From assembly GCF_019748715.1 (NCBI RefSeq), contig NZ_JACLBZ010000008.1:1-64000 (forward strand): 64,000 nt of DNA, given 5' to 3'. A program made the translations under genes and the position numbers. This DNA is from Sporosarcina aquimarina (GTDB lineage: Bacteria; Bacillota; Bacilli; Bacillales_A; Planococcaceae). A model generated the notes under the pieces. It was not told the origin of the DNA. It did no database searches and worked only from the letters and a program-made list of their open reading frames with translations. Of the stretch, positions 29,441 through 38,181 are shown one piece after another; the stretch's first letter is position 1; every line of letters begins with the position of its first letter.

Positions 29441-31969
29441 TTATTTTGGTACACTTACCTCAATATTACTAGTTCCAACTGGAGCAGTTTCATCTGTACG
29501 GTTAACTTTAACAACAATCGTACCATTGTCGCCTGCTGTTGCAGTACCTGTAATGTTTCCGTTAACTACTTTCAAACCAAGTGCTGTCGCATTACCTGAG
29601 TAGCTTGTTGCAATAGTTCCTAATTTAACATCCTCAGTCGCTGAGTAACCATCCACTTTGTCTAAGTCAATATAAATCGTACCATCTGCAGCAATTTTAG
29701 CTTTGTATTCAGAAGAAGTTAGCTTAATACCCTCTTCTTTCACTACAGCACTACTAAAGTTTCCAACTTTAGTAACCGGTTCTGTTTTCTCAAAATTCAC
29801 TGAAGCGATAGAAGGGGTAGTATTTACTACTTTAATTTCAGCTGTCGCTCGTGTTACACTGCCTTCTTTAATCGTAATCGTTGTATTTCCTGCTTTTAAT
29901 CCTTCAACTGTAATTACACCATTAGCATCTTTGCTGACTTTTGCTACGTCTTCATTAGATGAAGTTACAGTATAATTCGCAACTGGGATAAGATCATTTC
30001 CAAGGTAGAAACCTTGCTCATTATATTGTTTCCAAACCAACTCTACAGTCTTGTCTTCGGAACCTTTCATCACATCTAATTGTAGATCGTCAGAAGCCGA
30101 TTTAGTTTCTAATTTTCTAGTAGCTACTTGTGAATTGTCAGAAACGTTAACTGCAATTGTTGAAAGGACTTTATCGCCTGCTTTGATTTGGATTTCTGTT
30201 GTTCCTGTCTTCACTCCGTTAATGTGAACAGCTGACTTACCTTTAGTTACTGTATCAATAGTAGCTGTAGCAATTGTTTCGTCCTTAGAAGTAACAGTTA
30301 ATGCACCTGTATACAACTCACCGTATTGATCTTTAACTGTCAACCCGATATCTGAAGTTTTGTCTTTCAATACTTTTGCTGAAGTTGGTGAAGCAACTAC
30401 TTCAGCAGCTGCACGTTTGCCTGATACCACTGTCAATGGAACATTCTTAGTAGCTCCATCTGCTTTCACCACAATATTGACTTCACCAGGGCTAACAAGT
30501 TCCACAGCGCCAGTGCTTGAGTTGACTGTAGCAACACTAGGATTCGATGATGTGTAAGTTGCATTAGGATTACTTACAGAAGTGCCATTTACTGTTGTCG
30601 CTTTAGTCGCTTTTACAGTAACTTTACCTTCATCTTCATCAAGAGATACTTTACCGCTTTCTACTGTCGTACCACCTTGCGTAACAGTTACTTCATTAAT
30701 AGTAGAAACATAAGAACCGTAGTTCAATACTTTTACATCTACCAAGTCCGATTCAACCGTTTTTCCGTCTTTTGATACTACTACTTTATAAGAGAAAGTA
30801 TCATTCGCATTTAGTTGATCTGCATTCAATTCACCGGTCTTCGCATTCTTTAGTACATTATTTTTCGTAGCTTGGAACTCAACTGTATAACCTGCTTCGT
30901 TCAATTTCTTTAAGTCTGCTAGTTTACCATCTACATTGAATTCAAGGAATTGCTCGCCGGTCTCATTCACCTGAGTAGTAGTCGCAACCACTTTACCAAC
31001 CTTCAACTCATAAGTGAATTTGAAAGTTTTCTCTTGATCGGGCTGTCCTTCTGTTTTAGTCGTGACAGTAAGTGTCATCTCTTTTCCAGAAGTCAATTCG
31101 TCTTTCAATTCAACTGTTGCTTGAGTTCCATCTTGATTGGCATTGAATGAAACTAGTTCATTACCTTCTACTTTAAGCTGTTCAGCTTTTAGAAGGTGTA
31201 GGTTTGTCCCTTTCAATTCCAATTCTTTGTCGCTGATTGCTTCTACTGCAGTCACTTCAGCTACTTCCGGTGCCTCAGGCGTTTCTTCACCTGGCTTCTC
31301 TACTTCACTAGTTTTATATAAGAAAGAAGCGAATTGTGCACGTGTTGTAGTTTCTTTTGGTCTGAAGTTTGGTGCAGCTGGGTTCGTGATATCGAAGTAG
31401 TCGAGTACGTCAATGTAAGGACGTGCTTCAGCTTTAGCTTTAGCCAAATCTACAACATCTTTATCAAACTTTTCTTCTTTAACAAAAGTTAATAGATCTG
31501 TTTTATTCACTGCATCATATGCACGAACGAGGACGATCGCCATATTTTCGCGTGTGATATTGCCAGTTGCCTTTAATGTGCCGTCTTCGTATCCTTTGAA
31601 GACATTATTATCTTTAACAATAGCTGCTGATTGTAAGAGTTCATCGTTAGACTTAGACGTTAAGTCTTTGAAACGAGGGTTTGTTTTATAGTCTTTAGGA
31701 ATTTCATATCCCATAGAAACGAGCCATTTACCCATCAATTTCACTACGTCAGAACGAGTTAACGTTTTATTTGGTTTAAAAGAACCGTCAGGATATCCAG
31801 AAATAACACCTGCGTTTGACAGAGCGTCAATTGCCGGCTTGTGAGAGTTGTTTTCCAGTACGTCATTGAAATCTGCCGCACTGACAACTGGTGCCACCGC
31901 TGATGCAACTAATGCTGCTGATGCTACGCCTGTAATGTATTTGCTGTATTTTTTTGATTGAACCTTCAT
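29441..31969 (-). CDS. S-layer protein (SLH plus Ig-like domains)
   Basis: An 842-residue protein with the hallmarks of a structural S-layer protein. A signal peptide (to about residue 32, VVSA-AD) precedes three SLH motifs at about 33-215 (GYPDGSFKPNKTLTRSDVV, FKGYEDGTLKATGNITREN, PNFRPKETTTRAQFASF). A long Thr/Val/Lys-rich array of beta domains follows, including BIG2-type motifs (YTSSNPSVATVNSSTGAV, VTSSNEDVAKV). The low complexity, high Lys/Thr and near absence of Cys fit a self-assembling surface lattice. AAAGGAGG sits ten bases before the ATG, and a long leader with a hairpin lies upstream. It is probably very highly expressed. Confidence 0.85.
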   Translation of the reverse strand: MKVQSKKYSKYITGVASAALVASAVAPVVSAADFNDVLENNSHKPAIDALSNAGVISGYPDGSFKPNKTLTRSDVVKLMGKWLVSMGYEIPKDYKTNPRFKDLTSKSNDELLQSAAIVKDNNVFKGYEDGTLKATGNITRENMAIVLVRAYDAVNKTDLLTFVKEEKFDKDVVDLAKAKAEARPYIDVLDYFDITNPAAPNFRPKETTTRAQFASFLYKTSEVEKPGEETPEAPEVAEVTAVEAISDKELELKGTNLHLLKAEQLKVEGNELVSFNANQDGTQATVELKDELTSGKEMTLTVTTKTEGQPDQEKTFKFTYELKVGKVVATTTQVNETGEQFLEFNVDGKLADLKKLNEAGYTVEFQATKNNVLKNAKTGELNADQLNANDTFSYKVVVSKDGKTVESDLVDVKVLNYGSYVSTINEVTVTQGGTTVESGKVSLDEDEGKVTVKATKATTVNGTSVSNPNATYTSSNPSVATVNSSTGAVELVSPGEVNIVVKADGATKNVPLTVVSGKRAAAEVVASPTSAKVLKDKTSDIGLTVKDQYGELYTGALTVTSKDETIATATIDTVTKGKSAVHINGVKTGTTEIQIKAGDKVLSTIAVNVSDNSQVATRKLETKSASDDLQLDVMKGSEDKTVELVWKQYNEQGFYLGNDLIPVANYTVTSSNEDVAKVSKDANGVITVEGLKAGNTTITIKEGSVTRATAEIKVVNTTPSIASVNFEKTEPVTKVGNFSSAVVKEEGIKLTSSEYKAKIAADGTIYIDLDKVDGYSATEDVKLGTIATSYSGNATALGLKVVNGNITGTATAGDNGTIVVKVNRTDETAPVGTSNIEVSVPK

Positions 31970-32320
31970 GGAAAAATTTCCTCCTTTTAATTCTTCTAAT
32001 ACTGCTTGGAAACTACTAGGTTTCCAAAGAGCTTGTAGAAAACGTTGAGTAGTATAAAAACGTTCTTTTGTTCTTATACCCTATTTATTATTCCGTAATC
32101 ATTCAGTTTTTCGATATAGCTAGAATATCTTGTATGTATGATTGGGGGTTAGGGCTTATTTCAACCACTCGAGTTAAATATTAGCATATCTTTTTACAAT
32201 AGTAAGTGGGAATTTAAGGATACATTTAAAGTATAATGGTATCTAGTATTCTACAAAGGGTACGGTATATATATAGAAGATGTTTATATTTTTATGTAGG
32301 AGTTTACAATTTTACTATAC
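31970..32320 (-). promoter_or_regulatory. Long AT-rich leader region of the S-layer gene
   Basis: About 350 bases with no gene separate the S-layer gene from vanZ. A perfect 8-bp stem (ttggaaac 32006-32013, gtttccaa 32020-32027) lies about 35 bases upstream of the ATG and should form in the mRNA leader. Two AACGTT copies frame a TATA-rich stretch near 32041-32064. I cannot fix the promoter. S-layer genes often have long, stable leaders. Confidence 0.5.
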
Positions 32321-32343
32321 GACAAGGAAAGGGGGTTCTGTGA

Positions 32344-32349
32344 TACAAT
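32344..32349 (+). promoter_or_regulatory. Extended -10 giving a leaderless start of vanZ-like gene
   Basis: TGATACAAT carries the extended -10 TGN plus TACAAT (32344-32349). Position +1 would be 32356, the A of the ATG. The only SD-like run (aaggaaaggggg, about 32324-32336) is too far upstream to serve it. Confidence 0.45.
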
Positions 32350-32355
32350 CCAACT

Positions 32356-32832
32356 ATGAAAAAATTTATTGTGATTCTTATACTTATAGCCCTTTTAGTA
32401 GGCTTGGCAATTTCATCAAGTCAAACATACGAACAGCAATCACTTGTTTCTACGCTTGAACAGCTGCTGCCTGATGAACCTGGCAAAGCTGTCCTATCCG
32501 AATTGGAGTTTTCCTATTGGGACCGCATAATTTCAGTTGACGAACGCGGTTACTATTACTTTGTAGAATTTTTAATTCGCAAAGCTGCACACTTTTTAAC
32601 GTTCGGATTTCTTTCTTTAGTAATCTATTGGGTACTGCCAAAACGAAAAGGGCGCTTATTAGGGGCTGCCCTTCTTACATTAATATTAGCTTGCGCTGAT
32701 GAGTTACATCAATCTTTTACAGGAGGACGAACCGCTACCCTTCAAGATGTCTATTTGGACATGGCAGGTGCGATTACCTTTTTGTTTATTGTTGCCGTTG
32801 TTCAGTTTATTCGAGCTATCAGGAAAATTTAG
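32356..32832 (+). CDS. VanZ-family membrane protein
   Basis: A 158-residue protein with an N-terminal membrane helix and three more (about 78-95, 101-117, 137-155). It has the VanZ-like family motifs FLIRKAAHFLTFGFLS and ADELHQSFTGGRTATLQDV, DMAGA. Founding member VanZ gives low-level teicoplanin resistance, but most chromosomal homologues have no known function. The start at 32356 lacks a usable SD; see the leaderless promoter entry. Confidence 0.8.
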   Translation: MKKFIVILILIALLVGLAISSSQTYEQQSLVSTLEQLLPDEPGKAVLSELEFSYWDRIISVDERGYYYFVEFLIRKAAHFLTFGFLSLVIYWVLPKRKGRLLGAALLTLILACADELHQSFTGGRTATLQDVYLDMAGAITFLFIVAVVQFIRAIRKI

Positions 32833-32856
32833 AGCCCAAATAGTAAGTGCAACTTT

Positions 32857-32884
32857 TTGTGAAGTTGTTCGCATATGATATGAT
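32857..32884 (+). promoter_or_regulatory. Promoter of the small gene at 32907
   Basis: TTGTGA (32857-32862) and TATGAT (32879-32884) with a 16-base spacer, followed by ACAGGAGG before the ATG. Confidence 0.5.
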
Positions 32885-32906
32885 ACGCGATACAGGAGGT
32901 TTTATT

Positions 32907-33206
32907 ATGAGCAACTCAGCTGATCAACTAATCCATTCAATTTCTTACGTATCTATCCAACGGGTCGTTGACCGCCTGGAACAAACATACCTTAAATCTT
33001 TTCACTCTATTCATTTGTTCCAGGATCGTATCACTACCTCCCAACGCACATTTCCACTTGAGCATGTGTTTGATCTATCATATCGTCCTTTCTCTGGTCA
33101 AACAGGTCTTTTTTATCTTCATACCCACGAAGGCGTATTTACATTTGAAGTAGTGGATAACCCCGATCGTTTCATTAAATTGTTTAAAGAAATACAATCT
33201 AACTGA
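32907..33206 (+). CDS. Conserved-looking small protein of unknown function
   Basis: A 99-residue soluble protein beginning MSNSADQLIHSISYVSIQ. The ATG at 32907 has a strong AGGAGG seven bases upstream; a longer frame from 32847 would start inside the promoter. No family is recognised. The C-terminal half (PFSGQTGLFYLHTHEGVFTF, then NPDRFIKLFKEI) looks like a small beta sheet ending in a helix, which recalls a PH-like fold, but that is only an impression. It stands alone between vanZ and the GGDEF gene. Confidence 0.7.
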   Translation: MSNSADQLIHSISYVSIQRVVDRLEQTYLKSFHSIHLFQDRITTSQRTFPLEHVFDLSYRPFSGQTGLFYLHTHEGVFTFEVVDNPDRFIKLFKEIQSN

Positions 33207-33359
33207 TTTGATTTTCAAATCACTTATCCAACCTTTAAATAAACCTAAAGTATTATGTTTAGCAAACATACCAAAAGGTATAAAAAACTAGAATAATGTT
33301 CTAAAACTTTATTTATTTACGTTCTTTTTCATTTAACTGTCATTTTTATTGGAAAATCA

Positions 33360-33368
33360 TGTTATAAT
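33360..33368 (+). promoter_or_regulatory. Extended -10 promoter of the GGDEF gene
   Basis: TGTTATAAT has a perfect -10 (33363-33368) with an extended TG. The leader would be about 70 bases. Confidence 0.5.
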
Positions 33369-33446
33369 TGAGGCATATATTTTTCACAAACATAGGTCTT
33401 TACTCATGATAGCTAGTAAAATTCAAAGTTTATGGGAGGGGCTAAT

Positions 33447-34859
33447 ATGCTTCACGAAAAGGAGTTAGCTACATTACAAAACTCTATTAGCCATTTACGA
33501 AGTGAAGGTAAATACGAACTAGTCATAAAGACTGCAGAGGAATTATTGAAGAAAGGCACTCAGTGTGCAGATCCGAAAGCCATTTTATATGCTCATTACT
33601 TCAGTGCGCTCTCCAATTATTATGTTGGTGATCTCAAAAAAGTTCTTTTCCATATTGAAGCTCACCATGAAAATTGTCTATCATTCGGTGCCAAGCAAGA
33701 CTGGATGCGCTCGTATTATTTACAATATTTCGTCAGTTTTATATCAAACGACTTTGAACATGGGCAAAAGTTGCTGGAAGACGTACTCTCGATCGCTCTA
33801 GAAACAGAGAATTTCGTGTATGTGAGCATGGCCTATAGTAACCTAAGCCATATGCTCAATAAAACCAATCAATTTTCTGAAGCTCTGAAAGCTGCCCAAT
33901 CTGCAGTTAAATATGCAAACTTATACGTGGCAGATCGCTTTATCCTTTCGATTCGCGGGCATCTATATTTAGTTGAATCTGCCCTCAATATGAAACGTTC
34001 TGACATTGCGATGACAAGTATAAAATGTTTAGATCAGCTCCCAGAAATACAAAAGTATCCACAGGAGAAGGCCTTTTTAACAATCTTAAAAGGCCGGCTT
34101 TACGAACTCCTTGGTGACCAAAAGAAAGCGTTTCAATTTTATACAACGGTCAAAGAAAGTGACCTATTGCTTCACGATAATTTTTTATTGAAAGAAATTC
34201 AACAGAAACGAATTGAAATTGCAGAACATCTTTTTAGTTATGATGAATTGGCGATTATACAAAAGGAATATATTGATTTATTACATGAACTTGAAAGCTA
34301 CAATTGGGGGAAAGCTGCTTTAGAATTAAAACTCCGATTGCAAGCCTCTTCTAAGAAAACAAGTGAGCATCTAGACTATCTAACTGGTTTGTATAACCGA
34401 AGGTATTTAGAGGAAACGACGGATCGTTTATTGGCCGCTGCATCACATACGAAAGAATCTATTGTTTGCATCGCCTTTGATATTGATAATTTAAAGTCTA
34501 TAAATGATACGTACGGTCATTTAGCAGGTGATGAGGCAATTAAAATGGTAGCAAAGGTTTGTTCTTCTCTAATTCGGAGAGACGACATCTTAGGGCGCTT
34601 CGGTGGTGACGAATTTGTGTTGGTCATGCATGGAATATCGCGAGAGCAAGCGAAGAAGAAAGCTTTACTCATCGCAAAGAAAATTGAAACTATACCACTG
34701 GATCTGCAAACTGTCTCTGAAAAGATTACAATTAGTATTGGTATTGGTGATAATCTGATGCGCGATGTTGTAAGCTTTAAAGATTTATTTCACCTAGCTG
34801 ATTTAGCGCTCTATAGAGCAAAGCAAAATGGGAAAAATCAAATCGTTTCATTTGTATAA
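33447..34859 (+). CDS. Diguanylate cyclase with N-terminal TPR-like region
   Basis: A 470-residue soluble protein. Residues 1-300 are helical repeats of TPR type (for example YAHYFSALSNYYVGDL, VYVSMAYSNLSHML), probably a protein-interaction input domain. Residues about 310-470 form a GGDEF domain: DYLTGLYNRRYLEE, DIDNLKSINDTYGHLAGDEA and the intact active site RFGGDEF (386-390). An RRDD motif just before it matches the RxxD inhibitory site, so product feedback is likely. It should make cyclic di-GMP. ATG 33447 is chosen because GGGAGGGG lies just upstream. Confidence 0.88.
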   Translation: MLHEKELATLQNSISHLRSEGKYELVIKTAEELLKKGTQCADPKAILYAHYFSALSNYYVGDLKKVLFHIEAHHENCLSFGAKQDWMRSYYLQYFVSFISNDFEHGQKLLEDVLSIALETENFVYVSMAYSNLSHMLNKTNQFSEALKAAQSAVKYANLYVADRFILSIRGHLYLVESALNMKRSDIAMTSIKCLDQLPEIQKYPQEKAFLTILKGRLYELLGDQKKAFQFYTTVKESDLLLHDNFLLKEIQQKRIEIAEHLFSYDELAIIQKEYIDLLHELESYNWGKAALELKLRLQASSKKTSEHLDYLTGLYNRRYLEETTDRLLAAASHTKESIVCIAFDIDNLKSINDTYGHLAGDEAIKMVAKVCSSLIRRDDILGRFGGDEFVLVMHGISREQAKKKALLIAKKIETIPLDLQTVSEKITISIGIGDNLMRDVVSFKDLFHLADLALYRAKQNGKNQIVSFV

Positions 34860-34861
34860 TA

Positions 34862-34901
34862 GAAACATGAACTCCTTTTGAAAAGGATTCATGTTTTTTA
34901 T
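34862..34901 (+). terminator. Terminator of the GGDEF gene
   Basis: Hairpin aacatgaactccttttg / aaaaggattcatgtt followed by a T-run. Confidence 0.75.
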
Positions 34902-34943
34902 ATGGTATTCACCTTCTCCAATTCTGAAATAAGAACAGAGAAA

Positions 34944-34985
34944 TAAAATAAACCTAATCCGGCATAAAGCCGAACTAGGTTTATT
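34944..34985 (-). terminator. Terminator of the LysM-3D gene
   Basis: Hairpin aataaacctaatccggc / gccgaactaggtttatt just after the minus-strand stop. Confidence 0.75.
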
Positions 34986-34986
34986 C

Positions 34987-35571
34987 TCAATCAAGAATCT
35001 TGATTTTCACATTCTTGCGGCCCCATTGGTACGCGCGTGTCTTATTTGGAATGAATACATCAATCTTATTTCCTTTAATTGCGCTGCCAATATCTCCAGC
35101 AACCGCATATCCATACCCTTCGACATGGACTTTCGTGCCTAATTTAATGACACTTGGATCGACTGCAATCACTTTCAAATCTGGGTTTTTACGTAAGTTT
35201 AAACCTGTTTTCGTCAAGCCCGTACACCCATTACAATGTGCCGTATATGCTGTTGCACTCACCATGAACTCTTTAACGACTTGTGGTCCGTCAGAGCGTG
35301 ATGGTGTTTTGCTCTTGTTTGAAGATGTACTGGAAGCAACTTTTGACGGCTTAACTAAACGCAGTTTTTGGTTTGGATGAATAACCGATGACTTTAAGTT
35401 ATTCCATTTTTTCAAATCTGCTACGGAAACTTTATGTATCTGTGAGATTTTATATAAGCTATCGCCTTTTTTCACTGTATGAACAGATGTAGCTGCAGAT
35501 GTTTCATTCATTCCGCTTGTGAAAATAGTAATCAACATGGCTACTGTTAATGAAAATAAAAACTTCTTCAA
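34987..35571 (-). CDS. Secreted LysM and 3D-domain wall protein (YocH-like)
   Basis: A 194-residue exported protein. Signal peptide at about 1-27 (ETSAA), one LysM domain at about 30-73 (HTVKKGDSLYKISQIHKVSV), a Ser/Lys linker, then a 3D domain at about 105-190 (SATAYTAHCNGCTGLTKTG, AVAGDIGSAIKGNKIDVF) with the three conserved aspartates. 3D proteins such as YocH and MltA-like enzymes act on peptidoglycan as muralytic or transglycosylase-type enzymes. A consensus WalR box is upstream, as known for B. subtilis yocH. Confidence 0.87.
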   Translation of the reverse strand: MKKFLFSLTVAMLITIFTSGMNETSAATSVHTVKKGDSLYKISQIHKVSVADLKKWNNLKSSVIHPNQKLRLVKPSKVASSTSSNKSKTPSRSDGPQVVKEFMVSATAYTAHCNGCTGLTKTGLNLRKNPDLKVIAVDPSVIKLGTKVHVEGYGYAVAGDIGSAIKGNKIDVFIPNKTRAYQWGRKNVKIKILD

Positions 35572-35616
35572 TATGCCACCCCTAACTTTTTAATAGACTC
35601 AGCTTACCAAGCTACT

Positions 35617-35633
35617 GTTACAGTTACATTACA
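35617..35633 (-). promoter_or_regulatory. WalR (YycF) box
   Basis: Read on the minus strand, TGTAAT-GTAAC-TGTAAC matches TGTWAH-N5-TGTWAH at every fixed position. It is about 46 bases upstream of the LysM-3D gene. Confidence 0.65.
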
Positions 35634-35769
35634 ACTATCAGTCGAATCCATTACAAAGATAAGTCTATTGTTACAAGTATGGCTCCTTAATAGAAAATTG
35701 CTTAAGAAACAGGTATTTTGTCCAATAAGTCTATCAACTACTGTCGAAATAACTCTTATTTCTTCTTAC

Positions 35770-35794
35770 GTTTTATCTATTAAAAAAAGGGTAA
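35770..35794 (+). promoter_or_regulatory. SigB-type promoter
   Basis: GTTTTA (35770-35775) and GGGTAA (35789-35794), spacer 13 bases, five of six matches in each box. It lies about 50 bases before the stress gene. Confidence 0.55.
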
Positions 35795-35845
35795 ATTCTC
35801 TGTAGTGAGAAAATAAGAGCTTTTAGTTCAAGGAGGGAATTTTTT

Positions 35846-36331
35846 ATGGTTAGAAGACAAGTGGTAGGAACATATGACACGGATACAGAAGCAATTGCGG
35901 CGATTGAAAATCTTAAACGCCAAGGTTTTACTGCGGATGAAATTTCAGTAATCAGTCGAAGTTCCGATCAAGTAGAACATGTAGTGGAAGAAACGGATAC
36001 GCATGCAGGTGAAGGCGCAGCTACAGGAGCAGCAACTGGAGGGTTAATTGGAGGATTAGGCGGCATTTTAACGGGCCTTGGGGCCTTGGCTATACCTGGC
36101 GTCGGTCCGATTATTGCAGCAGGACCAATTGTAGCGGGCATCACGGGCGCGGCTGCAGGTGCCGGTGTAGGCGGTCTGGCGGGTGCTTTAATCGGCATGG
36201 GGATTCCAGATGAAGAAGCACATCAATATAATGAACAATTCGAACATGGGAAAATATTGGTATTAGTCGATTCCGATCTTTATGACCCATTAAATGACCC
36301 GGCACCTCATGGCAGAGGTCCACTTATTTGA
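35846..36331 (+). CDS. General stress protein (GSP17M-like) with glycine-rich hydrophobic core
   Basis: A 161-residue protein. The N-terminus (RRQVVGTYDTDTEAIAAIEN, then GFTADEISVISRS) matches the YflT/GSP17M pattern. Residues about 55-125 are a glycine-zipper-like hydrophobic stretch (GAATGAATGGLIGGLGGIL and GVGGLAGALIGMGIP) that could insert in a membrane. The end has HGKILVLVDSD. AAGGAGGG precedes the ATG and a SigB-type promoter is upstream. The molecular role is not known. Confidence 0.75.
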   Translation: MVRRQVVGTYDTDTEAIAAIENLKRQGFTADEISVISRSSDQVEHVVEETDTHAGEGAATGAATGGLIGGLGGILTGLGALAIPGVGPIIAAGPIVAGITGAAAGAGVGGLAGALIGMGIPDEEAHQYNEQFEHGKILVLVDSDLYDPLNDPAPHGRGPLI

Positions 36332-36340
36332 TTTAAAGAT

Positions 36341-36372
36341 ACAAGAGTCTCCACAAAGGAGGCTCTTTTTTG
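36341..36372 (+). terminator. Terminator of the stress gene
   Basis: Hairpin aagagtctcc / ggaggctcttttttg. Confidence 0.7.
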
Positions 36373-36480
36373 ATTGGAAAAACTTATGCACTTAGCCAGG
36401 TTTACTATTGTTTGTTTTTTCTTCATTTGGGGGATAGCAAGAGAAACAACAATTATCTTTAAACGATTGGGGTGCTGACC

Positions 36481-37839
36481 ATGCCATTGACAAACAATAG
36501 AGATGATATTTCAAGAGCTATTATAAAACTGACGAAGGACGGTAATTTAGAGTCCTTGAAAAAGGCGATTGATGAATTAGAGCCTTCTGAAGTCGCTGCA
36601 CAATACCGACGGTTGCCAAGAAAGCGACATCCAATCTTTTTGGAAGTATTGGACACTGATAAATTGATCAAAATGCTCGGGTCCCTAACTAGAAATGAAC
36701 AACTGCGGGTGCTTGAATTAGTAGGCCCGATTCGTTCAACAGAATTACTTGATCAAATGAAAAGTGAAGACTTATCCTATCTGCTTTCAGATCTTCCCGA
36801 TAAACAAGTTGAAAAATTAATTGCTGAAATGCGACAGGAAGAAAAAAAGTATATTCGCCAACAGAGAAAGTATCCAAAAGATTCTGCAGGTCGAATTATG
36901 AGGACTCGTTATGTATGGGTTCATCAATCTTATAGCGTCACAAAAGCTGTGGAAAAATTAAAGCATTATGAAGCTTTCGCCCATTATCTAAATTATGTAT
37001 ATATCATTAACGATGATAAACAATTAGTTGGCGTATTATCCTATAAGGACTTGTTGCTTGCTGAAGCTGATGAATGCGTAAAAGATATTATGCAAACTTC
37101 GATCGCCAAAGTGTTTGATACGACCAAGCAAGGTGAAGTTGCCAAAATGATTGGGCGTTTTGATTTTGTGTCCCTTCCCGTAGTCAATGAAAATAATATA
37201 TTGATCGGAATCATCAGGGCAGACGAAGTTCTTGACATTGTCGTCAGAGAGGCAGATAAAGACATAGAAATGCTTTTTGCTTCCGGTAAATCGATTGACT
37301 TCCATACAAAACCCCTAGTTGCTGCCTATCGTAGACTTCCTTGGCTTATATTATTACTTTTTATCGGGCTCGTTTCAGGCAGTATCATTTCTCGTTTCGA
37401 AGAGACCCTCGAAGCAGTCGTTGCACTTGCCTTTTTCATGCCAATGATTGCAGGAATGACAGGTAATACTGGTACACAGTCACTCGCTGTCGTCGTGCGC
37501 GGTTTAGTGTCTGAAGACATGACCATGAAAAAATCTCTGCATTTAGTATTTCGCGAATTAATTGTTGGCGTTATATTGGGTGTCGTGTGCGGGGCAGTTA
37601 TTTCTGTCATTGCATATATTTGGCAAGGAAGCTTTACTCTTGGATTGGTAGTAGGTTCCTCACTCATTGCGACATTGATCATCGGGACAATTGCCGGTAC
37701 TGTTATTCCCTTGATCCTCAATAAGTTCAAAGTCGACCCTGCTGTAGCATCCGGTCCTCTGATCACAACGATCAATGATATTCTTTCCTTGCTGATCTAT
37801 TTTGGTATTGCGACAATGTTTATTTCTAAATTAATGTAA
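36481..37839 (+). CDS. mgtE: Magnesium transporter MgtE
   Basis: A 452-residue MgtE-family channel. It has the N-terminal MgtE_N helical superfamily (about 20-125), two CBS domains (about 130-255, the Mg sensor) and five C-terminal membrane helices (about 285-450) with the pore motif MPMIAGMTGNTGTQSLAVVVRG (quoted only in part: AGMTGNTGTQS). It takes up magnesium, gated by internal Mg. ATG 36481 is preferred over the GTG nine bases earlier. I see no M-box riboswitch in the 100-base leader. Confidence 0.93.
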   Translation: MPLTNNRDDISRAIIKLTKDGNLESLKKAIDELEPSEVAAQYRRLPRKRHPIFLEVLDTDKLIKMLGSLTRNEQLRVLELVGPIRSTELLDQMKSEDLSYLLSDLPDKQVEKLIAEMRQEEKKYIRQQRKYPKDSAGRIMRTRYVWVHQSYSVTKAVEKLKHYEAFAHYLNYVYIINDDKQLVGVLSYKDLLLAEADECVKDIMQTSIAKVFDTTKQGEVAKMIGRFDFVSLPVVNENNILIGIIRADEVLDIVVREADKDIEMLFASGKSIDFHTKPLVAAYRRLPWLILLLFIGLVSGSIISRFEETLEAVVALAFFMPMIAGMTGNTGTQSLAVVVRGLVSEDMTMKKSLHLVFRELIVGVILGVVCGAVISVIAYIWQGSFTLGLVVGSSLIATLIIGTIAGTVIPLILNKFKVDPAVASGPLITTINDILSLLIYFGIATMFISKLM

Positions 37840-37841
37840 CA

Positions 37842-37882
37842 AAACCTTCCGACTTTTCATGCATAAAGTCGGAAGGTTTTTC
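37842..37882 (+). terminator. Terminator of mgtE
   Basis: Hairpin aaaccttccgacttt / aaagtcggaaggttttt. Confidence 0.8.
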
Positions 37883-38041
37883 ATATGTTATCTTAATGAA
37901 AGACAGTTGTAAGGTTGGTGTAATTTATGTCATTATGATGCCAAACACTACAGGGGTATGACATTTCTCACAGTTCGATGATTTGCGTTTATTCTGTTCT
38001 TCACAGGCTATACTTATAGTACTACCAATTGCACAAACGGA

Positions 38042-38077
38042 TTTGGGTTGAAGTTTGGTGCAGCTGGGTTTGTGATA
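38042..38077 (-). repeat. Fragment identical to part of the S-layer gene
   Basis: Positions 38049-38077 match 31363-31391 of the S-layer gene in 28 of 29 bases (core aagtttggtgcagctgggtt), with weaker similarity on both sides. In the minus-strand sense it would code ITNPAAPNF, the start of the third SLH motif. No open frame surrounds it. The gene-free stretch 37882-38140 otherwise shows nothing I recognise. Confidence 0.6.
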
Positions 38078-38140
38078 GGGAAGAAACTATACGTCGAATA
38101 GTTAAGTACCGCTTAGTCGAAGAGCGAGTACCTAACCAAA

Positions 38141-38176
38141 ACTCCGCGATCATGGGTTGATCGCGGAGTTTTTAAT
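38141..38176 (-). terminator. Terminator of the amidase gene
   Basis: Perfect hairpin aactccgcgatc / gatcgcggagttttt. Confidence 0.8.
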
Positions 38177-38181
38177 TGATT

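Noticed and set aside
30360-30557. Several open frames antisense to the S-layer gene
   Set aside because: Their composition mirrors the biased S-layer codons, and none has an SD; they are shadows.
36373-36480. M-box riboswitch before mgtE
   Set aside because: The leader is about 100 bases and shows none of the conserved M-box blocks.
36872-37305. Minus-strand frames inside mgtE
   Set aside because: MgtE is intact and the antisense frames lack start signals.
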